DNA of 10,340 bases. It comes from UBA9464 sp003445095. GTDB lineage: Bacteria > Verrucomicrobiota > Verrucomicrobiia > Limisphaerales > UBA9464. The DNA is taken from NCBI GenBank assembly GCA_035437945.1, contig DAOMZG010000253.1:1-10340 (forward strand), given 5' to 3'. The notes below the pieces were generated by a model, which had not been told where the DNA came from, made no database searches, and saw only the letters and a list, made by a program, of their open reading frames with translations. Position 1 is the stretch's first letter. Each line of letters opens with the position of its first letter. The position numbers and the translations under genes were made by a program. Below are positions 1 to 6,116 of this stretch, in pieces.

Positions 1-956
1 CGCCCATCGGCTCGCTCCGGCAGCAAGGGGTCATCGCGCTGACCGATGACGGCCATTGCATTCAAAACAATGAGCTCATGCGCCGCGCCTGCGAATACGC
101 ACGCATGTTTAAGCTGCCAGTCATGGACCATTGCCAAGACTACGAACTCGTTACCGACGGCGTGATGCACGAAGGCCGTCATTCGGCGATCCTCGGATTG
201 GCCGGTTGGCCAGCCGCGGGCGAGGAAGTCATCGTCGCGCGCAATATCCTCCTCGCGGAACAAACACACACACACATCCACTGCCAGCATATCAGCTCCG
301 CGGGTAGTGTCCGACTTCTGCGTGAAGCGCAAAGCCGCGGCGTCCCCATTTCCGGCGAGGCCTGTCCACACCATTTTACGCTGACCGATGCGTGCATTGC
401 CGGGAGCGAGACGTTTTGGCGCGACGACGGCGCCGAGATTGCGCAACGGTTTTTCAAGGACCACGCGTGGCCGGAGTGGCCGTCTTATCACACGGATTTC
501 AAAATGAACCCGCCTCTGCGTTCAGCAGCTGATCGGGCAGCGCTCCTGGACGGCTTGGTGGACGGGACGATTGCCATCATTAGTAGCGATCATGCGCCGC
601 ACTCGGAGTCGGAGAAGCAAGTAGAATTCGACTCCGCACCCTTCGGCATCGTGGGTTTAGAAACCGAATTAGCGCTTTCCTTGATGGCATTACACCACAC
701 TGGGCGACTCGATTTACCGCAGCTTTTGGGAAAACTGACGTGCGAACCCGCCCAACTTTTGGGCTTCACCGACGGCCGGGGTGAATTGAGGCCGGGCGGG
801 CTGGCCGACGTGACCGTCTTCGATCCGGACGCAGAATGGGTGTGTCGGCGTACTGAGACGGCGAGCAAGTCTACCAACAACCCCTTTCACGGCTGGAAAC
901 TTCGCGGTCGACCCACACTGACAATTGTGGGCGGCGAAGTGCGCTTTCGAGGTTGA
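1..956 (+). CDS. pyrC: Dihydroorotase, class I, 5'-truncated by window edge
   Basis: Catalyses the reversible cyclisation of N-carbamoyl-aspartate to dihydroorotate, the third step of de novo pyrimidine synthesis, in the cytoplasm. The reading frame is open from base 3 to the TGA at 954-956 (317 codons). The usual length is about 420-430, so the N-terminal HxH metal-binding strand lies outside the window. Family blocks visible in order are GVIALTDDG just after the left edge, a metal-ligand His in MDHCQD (His codon at 129-131; many relatives have HCED), HCQHISS (second metal His), EACPHH, FKMNPPLR, the catalytic aspartate block DHAPH (588-602), APFGIVGLETE, and the C-terminal LRPGGLADVTVFDP and NNPFHGWKLRG blocks. 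All recognisable active-site blocks in the visible part are intact, so the enzyme is probably functional. The first in-frame ATG at 78 is internal, not the start. In many bacteria pyrB lies directly upstream; that cannot be checked here. Confidence 0.95.
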   Translation, partial: PIGSLRQQGVIALTDDGHCIQNNELMRRACEYARMFKLPVMDHCQDYELVTDGVMHEGRHSAILGLAGWPAAGEEVIVARNILLAEQTHTHIHCQHISSAGSVRLLREAQSRGVPISGEACPHHFTLTDACIAGSETFWRDDGAEIAQRFFKDHAWPEWPSYHTDFKMNPPLRSAADRAALLDGLVDGTIAIISSDHAPHSESEKQVEFDSAPFGIVGLETELALSLMALHHTGRLDLPQLLGKLTCEPAQLLGFTDGRGELRPGGLADVTVFDPDAEWVCRRTETASKSTNNPFHGWKLRGRPTLTIVGGEVRFRG

Positions 957-1031
957 TCTCCATGTCCACCACCTCCAAGACCGCGACCGGTCACTTCGGA
1001 TCACACTTCAACCCGAACTCCGAGGTAGGAA

Positions 1032-1181
1032 TGGGGAGCGCATGCCTCCGGCGTGTGGGTCTGGGCGTCGCGCCCAGACCTTCGTCAACCACTCTCTGTG
1101 GGTACGCCCGGCAGAAAAGATGGTGGAACGATGTTTTCGGCGGGACGCCGAAAACAACACGCCGGAGGCGTATGCTCCCCA
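1032..1181. repeat. 150-bp cloverleaf-like palindromic element (MITE/REP-like)
   Basis: A non-coding element bounded by 25-bp terminal inverted repeats, 1032-1056 and 1157-1181, matching at 22 of 25 positions; two of the three mismatches become G-U pairs in RNA. Inside are two perfect hairpins. The first is a 10-bp stem, 1058-1067 with 1071-1080, closed by the loop TCG. The second is an 11-bp stem, 1132-1142 with 1146-1156, closed by GGA. A weaker third arm may form around 1087-1102. The arms almost fill the space between the outer repeats, so the whole folds as a cloverleaf. No transposase or ORF of its own is present. By architecture it resembles a non-autonomous mobile repeat (MITE, or a REPIN-like unit mobilised by a RAYT transposase). 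No second copy is evident in this window, so mobility is inferred. Confidence 0.75.
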
Positions 1182-1416
1182 GTTCCCGCCCTCACCGGCA
1201 GACGCCAATTTCGGAATTCGGGTTCAATCGGTCGCAGTCTGCCGCTGCATTCCGGGCGGCCAATTGGCGTTCCAGTGGCGAAGTCTTTCGGAAGTCCGCC
1301 GTGCTGCCCTGGAGCGGAGCCGCCGCCACCAGCTTCGGGAGCTGCGGCGTATTTGGGGCTCCCCATTGCCACTGGGGAATTCCTTGGGCATAACCGCGCG
1401 GTCTCAGCGACAAAAC
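1182..1416. other. Non-coding, palindrome-rich spacer
   Basis: No convincing gene is seen between the 150-bp element and the next small gene; the open frames here have no recognisable motifs. The stretch is rich in inverted repeats. A perfect 9-bp pair at 1202-1210 and 1262-1270 encloses shorter stems (GGAAT with ATTCC, GCAG with CTGC). A perfect 8-bp pair at 1272-1279 and 1368-1375 encloses a GC-rich hairpin built from CGCCGC (1321-1326) and GCGGCG (1344-1349) with an inner AGCT stem. It may be a second, more decayed structured repeat, or the folded leader of the gene at 1417. Confidence 0.4.
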
Positions 1417-1590
1417 ATGTGGTTCGCCAAGAAGCATAATCCAGAAGAGCACCGCTACTACCTTCTTCCGGGACAGGGGCGCAGCAATCGCCGGAAGCGG
1501 AGACAGCAGTTTGTGGCGGCGCTCATCGCTGGAGCCTTCTTCGCTGCCGTCATCGGCGCGGTGATGTGGTTCATGAACAACCTCCGATAG
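1417..1590 (+). CDS. Small single-span membrane protein, 57 aa
   Basis: Starts at ATG 1417 and ends at TAG 1588-1590. The N-terminal half is charged and hydrophilic (MWFAKKHNPEEHRYY, then a basic run RSNRRKRR near residues 22-29). It is followed by one long hydrophobic helix, about residues 31-53, rich in Ala, Ile and Phe, and a short polar tail. The basic run before the helix predicts the N-terminus inside and a type II inner-membrane topology. The start was chosen because the sequence upstream is palindromic non-coding DNA with no protein-like character; no clear Shine-Dalgarno sequence is seen. I do not recognise a family. It could share the pyrC transcription unit, but 460 bp of repeat-rich DNA separate them. 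Function unknown. Confidence 0.68.
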   Translation: MWFAKKHNPEEHRYYLLPGQGRSNRRKRRQQFVAALIAGAFFAAVIGAVMWFMNNLR

Positions 1591-1605
1591 CGGTCGTTGA
1601 CCGCT
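1589..1605 (+). terminator. Short hairpin overlapping the stop of the 57-aa gene
   Basis: A perfect 7-bp stem, AGCGGTC with GACCGCT, closed by the loop GTT, overlaps the TAG stop of the small membrane gene. There is no T-run after it, so it is not a standard intrinsic terminator. It could end transcription weakly, protect the 3' end, or be coincidental. Confidence 0.3.
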
Positions 1606-1621
1606 TGAAGTGCATGGCCAC

Positions 1622-1697
1622 GACTAACCCGACGATTCCGCTCCAGGGAACCGCACCAGGCGATTTTCCTCCAGGTCGCCCTGTCCAGTGATTGGGT
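1622..1697 (+). other. Degenerate attC-like site (left end of cassette block)
   Basis: Reads like a decayed integron recombination site. It opens with GACTAAC (1622-1628; consensus RYYYAAC) and closes with ATTGGGT (1691-1697; consensus GTTRRRY). Between these are TCCGCTCCAGGGAACCGCACC, which resembles the left half of the site at 3304-3396, and an inner foldable pair, CAGGCGA with TCGCCCTG (about 1657-1683). Its right end overlaps the only usable start codon of the next gene. Evidence is much weaker than for the two best sites. Confidence 0.25.
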
Positions 1698-1999
1698 GCG
1701 GGTCACATGTCGCGATTATCTTCGACGACCATGTCCGGCTTCACGGGAGCGTGGAGCATCTTTGGCGGCAGTTGCGAGAGGCTGGTTACACTGAACGACT
1801 GTTCATCGATGAGTGGAGCTATTTAGCGATCAGGTTTGAGTCCGGCACTCCGTACAACAAGAACATCTCGCTTCTGACCCTTCTTTCTCTTCTGAACGAT
1901 TTGGGCATTCCGTTCGCCGAGGACTATACAGTTGTGGTCACCAGGGGAGTTCATGCGAGCGCTTCCGAGTGGACTTGTCCTTCGGAAGGCGTTTCGTAG
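1688..1999 (+). CDS. Hypothetical cassette-like protein, 103 aa, start uncertain
   Basis: An open frame that looks protein-like from about codon 7 onward, with alternating hydrophobic and charged stretches: HVAIIFDDHVRLHGSVEHLW, then LREAGYTERLFIDEWSYLAIRFE and a leucine-rich segment SLLTLLSLLNDLGIPF. It ends at TAG 1997-1999. There is no in-frame ATG; the GTG at 1688 is the best start, and it overlaps the degenerate attC-like site. An ATG at 1707 is in another frame that closes after about 40 codons. The gene may therefore use GTG, or may have lost its true 5' end. No family recognised. It lies in the same orientation as the two following small genes and is followed 58 nt later by an attC-like site, as expected of a cassette gene. 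Confidence 0.42.
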   Translation: MIGCGSHVAIIFDDHVRLHGSVEHLWRQLREAGYTERLFIDEWSYLAIRFESGTPYNKNISLLTLLSLLNDLGIPFAEDYTVVVTRGVHASASEWTCPSEGVS

Positions 2000-2057
2000 C
2001 ATCACTGCTAAATCTCTGAGTACCGGAGATCGGAGTTGCAGAGTCCATGAACCAGCG

Positions 2058-2153
2058 GCGTAACAACCATGCTGCTGCAGTGCACGCGCCGGTTGTGCTT
2101 CGGTTCGATTTTCTGCACGCTCGGCGGCGCTTCATTGAGCAGCGCCGTTAGCC
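2058..2153 (+). other. attC-like integron recombination site (site A)
   Basis: A 96-bp imperfect palindrome that begins with GCGTAAC (2058-2064; consensus RYYYAAC) and ends with GTTAGCC (2147-2153; consensus GTTRRRY). The arms GCTGCTGCAGTGCACGCGCC (from 2071) and the GGCGGCGC...GAGCAGC segment (about 2123-2142) can pair, leaving a variable loop near 2091-2115. The sequence is clearly similar along its whole length to the site at 3304-3396: shared blocks include CCATGA upstream, ACGCGCCG, TCTGCAC and TGAGCAGCG. It separates two small same-strand genes; the next ATG is 19 nt after the core site. Known attC sites have this size and arrangement. The exact core boxes are not perfect consensus matches. 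Confidence 0.6.
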
Positions 2154-2172
2154 GTTTTAGCATTTTGCGATT

Positions 2173-2568
2173 ATGAAAACCACCATCTTTGCACTGGCTC
2201 TAGCTTGCGCCTTATTACGCGGCATTGCCGCAGACGCACCAAAACCCACCGACCAAGCGAGCATCCAAGGGATCTGGCTGGCGCAAACAGAAAGTCAAAA
2301 CGGCCAAAAAAGGAACGTGGCTTACCAGTATGTCTTCAGAGGAGATAAACTTACCTTCAAAGACGAGAGTGGAAAGGAGACGAAGTATTCGTTCAAGTTG
2401 GACACTGCCAGCAACCTCAAGCTCCTTGTTATTCAGCCAGCGGAGTCGCTTACCAATTCGACGCCCGTCAGTGTTGCATATGAGTTGGTGGGAGATTCGT
2501 TGACGATTGTGGTCGCCGCTCCTGGTTCTCGCCCACAGAAATATCAGACAAAAACGATCAGGAGTTGA
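2173..2568 (+). CDS. Secreted small protein resembling TIGR03067 domain proteins, 131 aa
   Basis: Has a classic signal peptide (lysine near the N-terminus, hydrophobic core at residues 5-19, likely cleavage near Ala20), so the mature protein is probably periplasmic or exported. The mature part follows the pattern of the TIGR03067 family found in Planctomycetes and Verrucomicrobia: DQASIQGIWLAQTESQNGQ at the front (IQGIW as in the family's QGTW), a central strand region GDKLTFKDESGKETKYSFKLD, a K-rich junction, then VAYELVGDSLTIVVA and a final strand with RPQKY. These proteins are probably small beta-barrel domains of unknown role. The gene starts 19 nt after the core site of attC-like site A and is the central gene of the cassette-like block. 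The family assignment is from the motif pattern only. Confidence 0.68.
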   Translation: MKTTIFALALACALLRGIAADAPKPTDQASIQGIWLAQTESQNGQKRNVAYQYVFRGDKLTFKDESGKETKYSFKLDTASNLKLLVIQPAESLTNSTPVSVAYELVGDSLTIVVAAPGSRPQKYQTKTIRS

Positions 2569-2950
2569 TTATTTGTAAGCGAAAGAGTCCATGAGAACGC
2601 CGAACACCACAGCGGAATAGGTCGGGCGGAGAGGGTAGGAATGGAGATGAGCGGTGAATCGCCCGACTTCATTCTGCGGCCCACCTTCGCCAAGGCTTCG
2701 GCGACGTAAATTGGACGGAGCCGCGGTTGGAGAATCGGCCAACTTGCATCACCGCAGTGATGGGCGATCCCCAAGTCAAGATGGCGTGCCACAAAACCAG
2801 CGGAGACCTACCTTAAAATGCTGTCCACACGCCACCGCAGAAACGGCGCCGCGCCGGCTCGGCGAAGTTATTCACCGTCGTCCTGGCCGGGCTGTCCTTC
2901 CGGCCCAGCCGTCCGCCGGTTTAATAACTTCGGATTACCATACATGTAGC
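2569..2950. other. Gene-less, palindrome-rich stretch between cassette genes
   Basis: No credible gene is seen in about 380 bp. The stretch contains a possible inverse core site GCCGAAC (2599-2605) preceded by CCATGA at 2589, as at site A (2045) and site C (3291). It also contains a perfect 8-bp inverted pair (2621-2628 with 2660-2667), a hairpin TCGCC/GGCGA near 2686-2704, a degenerate core-like GTTGGAG (2726-2732) after GAGCCGCG, and a perfect 6-bp hairpin CATCAC/GTGATG (2747-2762). The right part belongs to the next attC-like site. It may hold an ORF-less cassette or one long, disrupted attC. Confidence 0.35.
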
Positions 2951-2957
2951 GTTAGGC
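2805..2957 (+). other. attC-like site with perfect core GTTAGGC (site B)
   Basis: Ends in GTTAGGC (2951-2957), a perfect match to GTTRRRY within the flank GCGTTAGGCAT that is typical of attC right ends. The next gene starts 12 nt later. The left end is uncertain: GACCTAC or ACCTTAA (2805-2816) are the nearest candidates. They can align loosely as the complement of the right end through CCTA and ATG, giving a site of about 150 bp. The interior is dominated by a separate palindrome at 2863-2932. If the left end is instead the GCCGAAC at 2599, the site would be too long for a normal attC and must be interrupted or double. Confidence 0.42.
2863..2932. repeat. 70-bp nested palindrome
   Basis: Outer arms CGAAGTTATT (2863-2872) and AATAACTTCG (2923-2932) are perfect 10-bp inverted repeats. 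Inside, CTGGCCGG (2883-2890) pairs with CCGGCCCAG (2900-2908) with one bulged base and a 9-nt loop. It is either the variable terminal structure of attC-like site B or a small palindromic element inserted in it. Confidence 0.5.
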
Positions 2958-2969
2958 ATCACCAATCGT

Positions 2970-3296
2970 ATGGAAACCCCACCCCTGCTTCCTCCGGAGA
3001 AGAAATCAAGACAATGGAGCATTGGCGAGTTGCAAGCAATGCGAGCAGCTTGGCGCTTTATGGTCGGACTAGGTTCGCTTGCAATCGTTGTCACCGTTGG
3101 TCTTTTGATTCTCTTCCTGAATTTATCGCCAGAGCAGAAGAGCAACGATGTTCACAAGCACGACGTGATGACTGGGATTGTCGTTTTGACAGTTGCAGCG
3201 GCCTTCGTGGTATCTGGATGGAAGCTGCGCGCGTACTTGAGGAAATGCGAGCATGAGACGGGTCAGTCATCAAAACCATTTGGATGGATGCCATGA
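2970..3296 (+). CDS. Two-span membrane protein of cassette type, 108 aa
   Basis: ATG 2970 to TGA 3294-3296. After a proline- and lysine-rich N-terminus (ETPPLLPPEKKSRQW) there are two hydrophobic helices, about residues 31-52 (VGLGSLAIVVTVGLLILFL) and 67-84 (MTGIVVLTVAAAFVVSGW). They are joined by a short polar loop rich in Lys, Asp and His (SPEQKSNDVHKHD). The C-terminal tail is basic, then polar. The architecture is a small inner-membrane hairpin with both ends inside. The start is set by position: 12 nt after the perfect attC core. The stop lies 7 nt before the inverse core site of the next attC-like site, a typical tight fit for an integron cassette gene. No family recognised. Confidence 0.7.
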   Translation: METPPLLPPEKKSRQWSIGELQAMRAAWRFMVGLGSLAIVVTVGLLILFLNLSPEQKSNDVHKHDVMTGIVVLTVAAAFVVSGWKLRAYLRKCEHETGQSSKPFGWMP

Positions 3297-3303
3297 GCCT
3301 GAT

Positions 3304-3396
3304 GCCCAACCAGGCTGCTCCAGTGAACGCGCCGATTGCGCGTCGGTTTCAGGCTCTGCACTCTCGACGGCACGTCACTGAGCAGCGGCGTTGCCT
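3304..3396 (+). other. attC-like integron recombination site (site C)
   Basis: A 93-bp imperfect palindrome. It opens with GCCCAAC (3304-3310), a full match to RYYYAAC, and closes with GTTGCCT (3390-3396), a partial match to GTTRRRY. The left arm CAGGCTGCTCCAGTGAACGC and right arm ACGTCACTGAGCAGCG can pair, around a loop near 3336-3366. It is clearly related to site A: the same order of blocks CCATGA, CTGCTCCAGTG, ACGCGCCG, TCGGTT, TCTGCAC, CTCG and GAGCAGCG. Within-genome similarity of attC sites is characteristic of chromosomal integrons. It closes the cassette-like block; beyond it begins an oppositely oriented gene. Confidence 0.6.
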
Positions 3397-3416
3397 TGGC
3401 GCGCCGTCGCCGTTCA

Positions 3417-4268
3417 TCACTTCCGGGAACCTCGATCAAGCTGACGCCGGCAGGCCGAAAGGATCGATTTCCAATGCGCGCGCAGAAACGCCGGCTGCCG
3501 CAACGCTTCCCGCGCGTACTTGCGTCCCGCCAACGACAGGTCGAGACGCGCGTGGATCAGCATCTCGTCGCGGTTGTTGGCGAGTGTCAGCACCTCCAAA
3601 TCGGGGGCGACAATTTTGGAATCGCCGGCCGACCACAATCCCCTGCTCTGCCGTCCCACCGAGTTCGCAAAAACGTAGAAGACCTGATTCTCGAAGGCAC
3701 GGACGGCGATCCCGTCGCGTCCGCCCCGTTTTGTTTTCGACACGGCGAGGGTATCCAAACCGGCATTGGGATGAAAAACGATCTGCGCCCCCATCATCAC
3801 CGGCAGTCGAACCAACTCAGGAAAGCGCCGCTCGTGACAAATGATCGCCGCACAACCAACGCCCTCGATGCGAAAGAAGGCCAAGGAATTACCCGGAGTG
3901 AAAAACTGCGCATCACGCGGGGTGAGATGGATTTTGTGATAGCGAAACGTTTCGCGGCCCCGTCGATTGAAACCAACCAACGAATTGAACCACCGTCCAC
4001 GAGCATAAGTGGGCGACCCAACTAACACGTGGCAGCGGTGCGCTCGCGCCGCTTCGGCAACTGCCACGAGTCCGGCCTCGATCTCGGAAGCCTTCACTCG
4101 CGCGAAGTCCACGGAGTATCCCGTGATGGCGCATTCCGGGAATAGGATAAGATCGCTGCCGCACTGGGCCGCTTGGGAGATGAGGTGCCGGATGAGCTCG
4201 ACGTTCTCTCGAAGCGTCGGACGAAACTTCATTTGCGCAGCGGCAACCTGGAGATGCTGGGTCGGCAT
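3417..4268 (-). CDS. Nitrilase-family carbon-nitrogen hydrolase, 283 aa
   Basis: A cytosolic amidohydrolase of the nitrilase superfamily, which cleaves non-peptide C-N bonds of amides or nitriles through a Glu-Lys-Cys triad. All three are visible: Glu45 in LFPECAITGY, Lys112 in YHKIHLTP and Cys144 in IICHERRFPE. The family context around the cysteine is preserved (ICxxxRFPE), and HPNAG follows in the expected place. The length of 283 is normal. The frame stays open upstream to 4562, but the extension is low-complexity, shadows the divergent CotH-like gene and lacks nitrilase features. I therefore start at the ATG at 4268, immediately before HLQVAAAQM, the typical family N-terminus; no clear Shine-Dalgarno is seen. 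The substrate cannot be told from sequence. The 3' end lies 20 nt from attC-like site C, but the gene looks like ordinary chromosome rather than a cassette. Confidence 0.9.
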   Translation of the reverse strand: MPTQHLQVAAAQMKFRPTLRENVELIRHLISQAAQCGSDLILFPECAITGYSVDFARVKASEIEAGLVAVAEAARAHRCHVLVGSPTYARGRWFNSLVGFNRRGRETFRYHKIHLTPRDAQFFTPGNSLAFFRIEGVGCAAIICHERRFPELVRLPVMMGAQIVFHPNAGLDTLAVSKTKRGGRDGIAVRAFENQVFYVFANSVGRQSRGLWSAGDSKIVAPDLEVLTLANNRDEMLIHARLDLSLAGRKYAREALRQPAFLRAHWKSILSACRRQLDRGSRK

Positions 4269-4457
4269 GACCGGGAGAGAATCCACGGAAAGGCGGGACG
4301 CGAGCACCCTGAAAACATTCTGTTTCGAACTTCTCCGATTTCGACAATCCGTGGGCGCCGATAGCCGTGATGTTTCGCCGGAATGTCCGTTGACTTGGCT
4401 GCTTGGCTGGCCGCGGGGCTGGCATTCGGCGGGAAGGACGTTACGGTGCCGTCCGGA

Positions 4458-6035
4458 ATGCGTCCCCGCTCGCCGAAACCTGGCTCCCGCAAAGCGCTGA
4501 CCCTGGTCGCCTTGGCGTTCGCCGTCGGGAGCATCGTCTGGTCCATCGGATCGATCCGCCAATGGATGGTGGAAATGAAGGAGAACCGTCCGTCGGAAGC
4601 GCGCAGCCGCCGAGGGCGGGAACCAGAGCCGCGCGAAGAACTAGCACCCACACCGACGAACGCGTTAGCGGCGCTCGCTTCCCGTCGGTCTACTGCGGCC
4701 ATCACCAACGGGGCCAGCCTGTTCGACACGACCAATATTTGGACTGTTCATCTGCGCTTCACACCGGCCGAGTGGGCCGACATCGAGCCGCGGCAGATCG
4801 AGCCGCTCGAGCAATCGGGCGGCGGCCGCTTTGAGCTGCGTAATCCGGGTGCGAAGCGCAACGGCTTGGCCGGGGTCCGTGGGATCGAGTTTGAATGGGT
4901 TCATGCCACCGTAGAGTTTGAAGACCGCACATTTGCGGACGCCGCCGTGCGCTACAAAGGCAACGGTACTTATTTGCGCTCGCAGCGGATGGCGAAACGC
5001 CCCTTCAAGGTGGACCTCAATAAGTTTACCAAGACCAACTCACTTGCCGGCCGGACGACGCTAAATTTCGCCAATATGGTTACGGATGATTCGTGCCTAC
5101 ACGACGTCCTGGGTTACGAATTGTACCGCGCTGCGGGTGTGCCGTCACCGCGCACCGCTTATGCGCGCCTCTTCGTGACCATCGGCGCGACTCCGCCCAC
5201 CTATCTGGGCTTGTATGCCGTCGTGGAGAATGTGGACGAGTCCTTCGCGGCTGAGCGATTCGGCACCCGTCAGGGCGTCCTCTTTAAGCCCGTGACCATG
5301 GACCTCTTCGCTGACCTGGGAGACAACTGGGCGGCTTACGACGGTATCTATGATCCCAAGGGCAAGTTGACCGCCGCGCAGTCAGAGCGCGTGATCGAAT
5401 TCGCCAAACTGCTCGGCCATGCGAACAATGCAACCTTTGCGGCGCGCGTGGGCGAGTTCCTTGAGCTCGATGAGTTCGCACGCTTTTTGGCCACGACCGT
5501 GTTGTTGTCGAGCTACGACGGCTTCCTGAACAACGGGCAAAACTTTTACCTGTGGCTGAGTCCCGACACGCACAAGTTCCAGTTCATCCCTTGGGATCTC
5601 GATAACGCTTGGGGCAAGTTTGGCGCTGCCGGATCGGTTTCGGACCGCGCGCACGCCAGCATCATGCATCCATGGATGAGCTCGCACCGTCTGTTGGAAC
5701 GAGTCATGGCGGTGCCCGAGTTCAAGTCACTTTACCAGCGAACCCTCCAAGACCTGCTCACGAGAATATTTGTCCCGGAACGTCTGAACCTTCGCGTGGA
5801 CGAACTCGCGAGGTTGCTTCGGCCAGTAGTCGTGGAGGAGTCGCCGAGAAAATCCTCTCGCTTTGCGCAGGCGGTCGACGCGACCAGCCTTGGTGATTCT
5901 GCCAACGAGGGCCCTGGATTCGGCCGCAATCGGGCGCCGCATCCGCTGAAGTGGTTCATTAGCGAGCGAGCCGAATCGGTCCGGGCACAACTGGCAGGGG
6001 AAAATAGCGGCGTGCGCCTCGAACGCTGGCGATAA
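4458..6035 (+). CDS. CotH-like (CotH kinase family) membrane-anchored protein, 525 aa
   Basis: An N-terminal basic stretch and one membrane segment (about residues 12-31, ALTLVALAFAVGSIVW) are followed by a Pro/Arg-rich linker and a large extracytoplasmic domain. That domain carries the order of CotH family blocks. A first strand region is WTVHLRFTPAEWADIEP. Next is AAVRYKGNGTYLRSQ followed by KRPFKVDLNKF, like the family's RGNST...KKPFKL. LNFANMVTDDSCLHDVLGYELYRAAGVPSPR leads into YLGLYAVVENVDESFAAERFG. Last comes FIPWDLDNAWGKFG, with the WDLDN block at residues 379-383. In spore-formers CotH is an atypical protein kinase of the coat; the role in Verrucomicrobia, where these proteins are common, is unknown. 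An alternative start at 4383 adds 25 residues. I prefer 4458 because it gives a normal basic N-terminus just before the membrane helix. It diverges from the nitrilase gene with a spacer of about 190 bp. Confidence 0.92.
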   Translation: MRPRSPKPGSRKALTLVALAFAVGSIVWSIGSIRQWMVEMKENRPSEARSRRGREPEPREELAPTPTNALAALASRRSTAAITNGASLFDTTNIWTVHLRFTPAEWADIEPRQIEPLEQSGGGRFELRNPGAKRNGLAGVRGIEFEWVHATVEFEDRTFADAAVRYKGNGTYLRSQRMAKRPFKVDLNKFTKTNSLAGRTTLNFANMVTDDSCLHDVLGYELYRAAGVPSPRTAYARLFVTIGATPPTYLGLYAVVENVDESFAAERFGTRQGVLFKPVTMDLFADLGDNWAAYDGIYDPKGKLTAAQSERVIEFAKLLGHANNATFAARVGEFLELDEFARFLATTVLLSSYDGFLNNGQNFYLWLSPDTHKFQFIPWDLDNAWGKFGAAGSVSDRAHASIMHPWMSSHRLLERVMAVPEFKSLYQRTLQDLLTRIFVPERLNLRVDELARLLRPVVVEESPRKSSRFAQAVDATSLGDSANEGPGFGRNRAPHPLKWFISERAESVRAQLAGENSGVRLERWR

Positions 6036-6116
6036 TCCAAGACTCTGGGGTTCAAGGATGGCCTTGAGTGGGTGGTTTTTCCTCAAAGGATTCAGGCGTG
6101 TTGTTGTTGGGGAGAA

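Noticed and set aside
244..275. CA-dinucleotide run (ACACACACACACA) near 263-275 as a microsatellite
   Set aside because: It encodes the conserved THTHIHCQH segment of dihydroorotase and is explained by the coding sequence.
925..1416. Open frame running from pyrC into the 57-aa gene
   Set aside because: It crosses the palindromic 150-bp element and spacer and has no protein-like motifs until the ATG at 1417.
2654..3256. Plus-strand frame of about 200 codons over site B and the two-helix gene
   Set aside because: It runs through palindromes in a different frame from the membrane protein and has no hydrophobic or domain pattern.
4269..4562. 98-codon N-terminal extension of the nitrilase gene
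   Set aside because: The extension is Arg/Gly/Ser-rich without family features and overlaps the start region of the divergent CotH-like gene. The family N-terminus begins right after the ATG at 4268.
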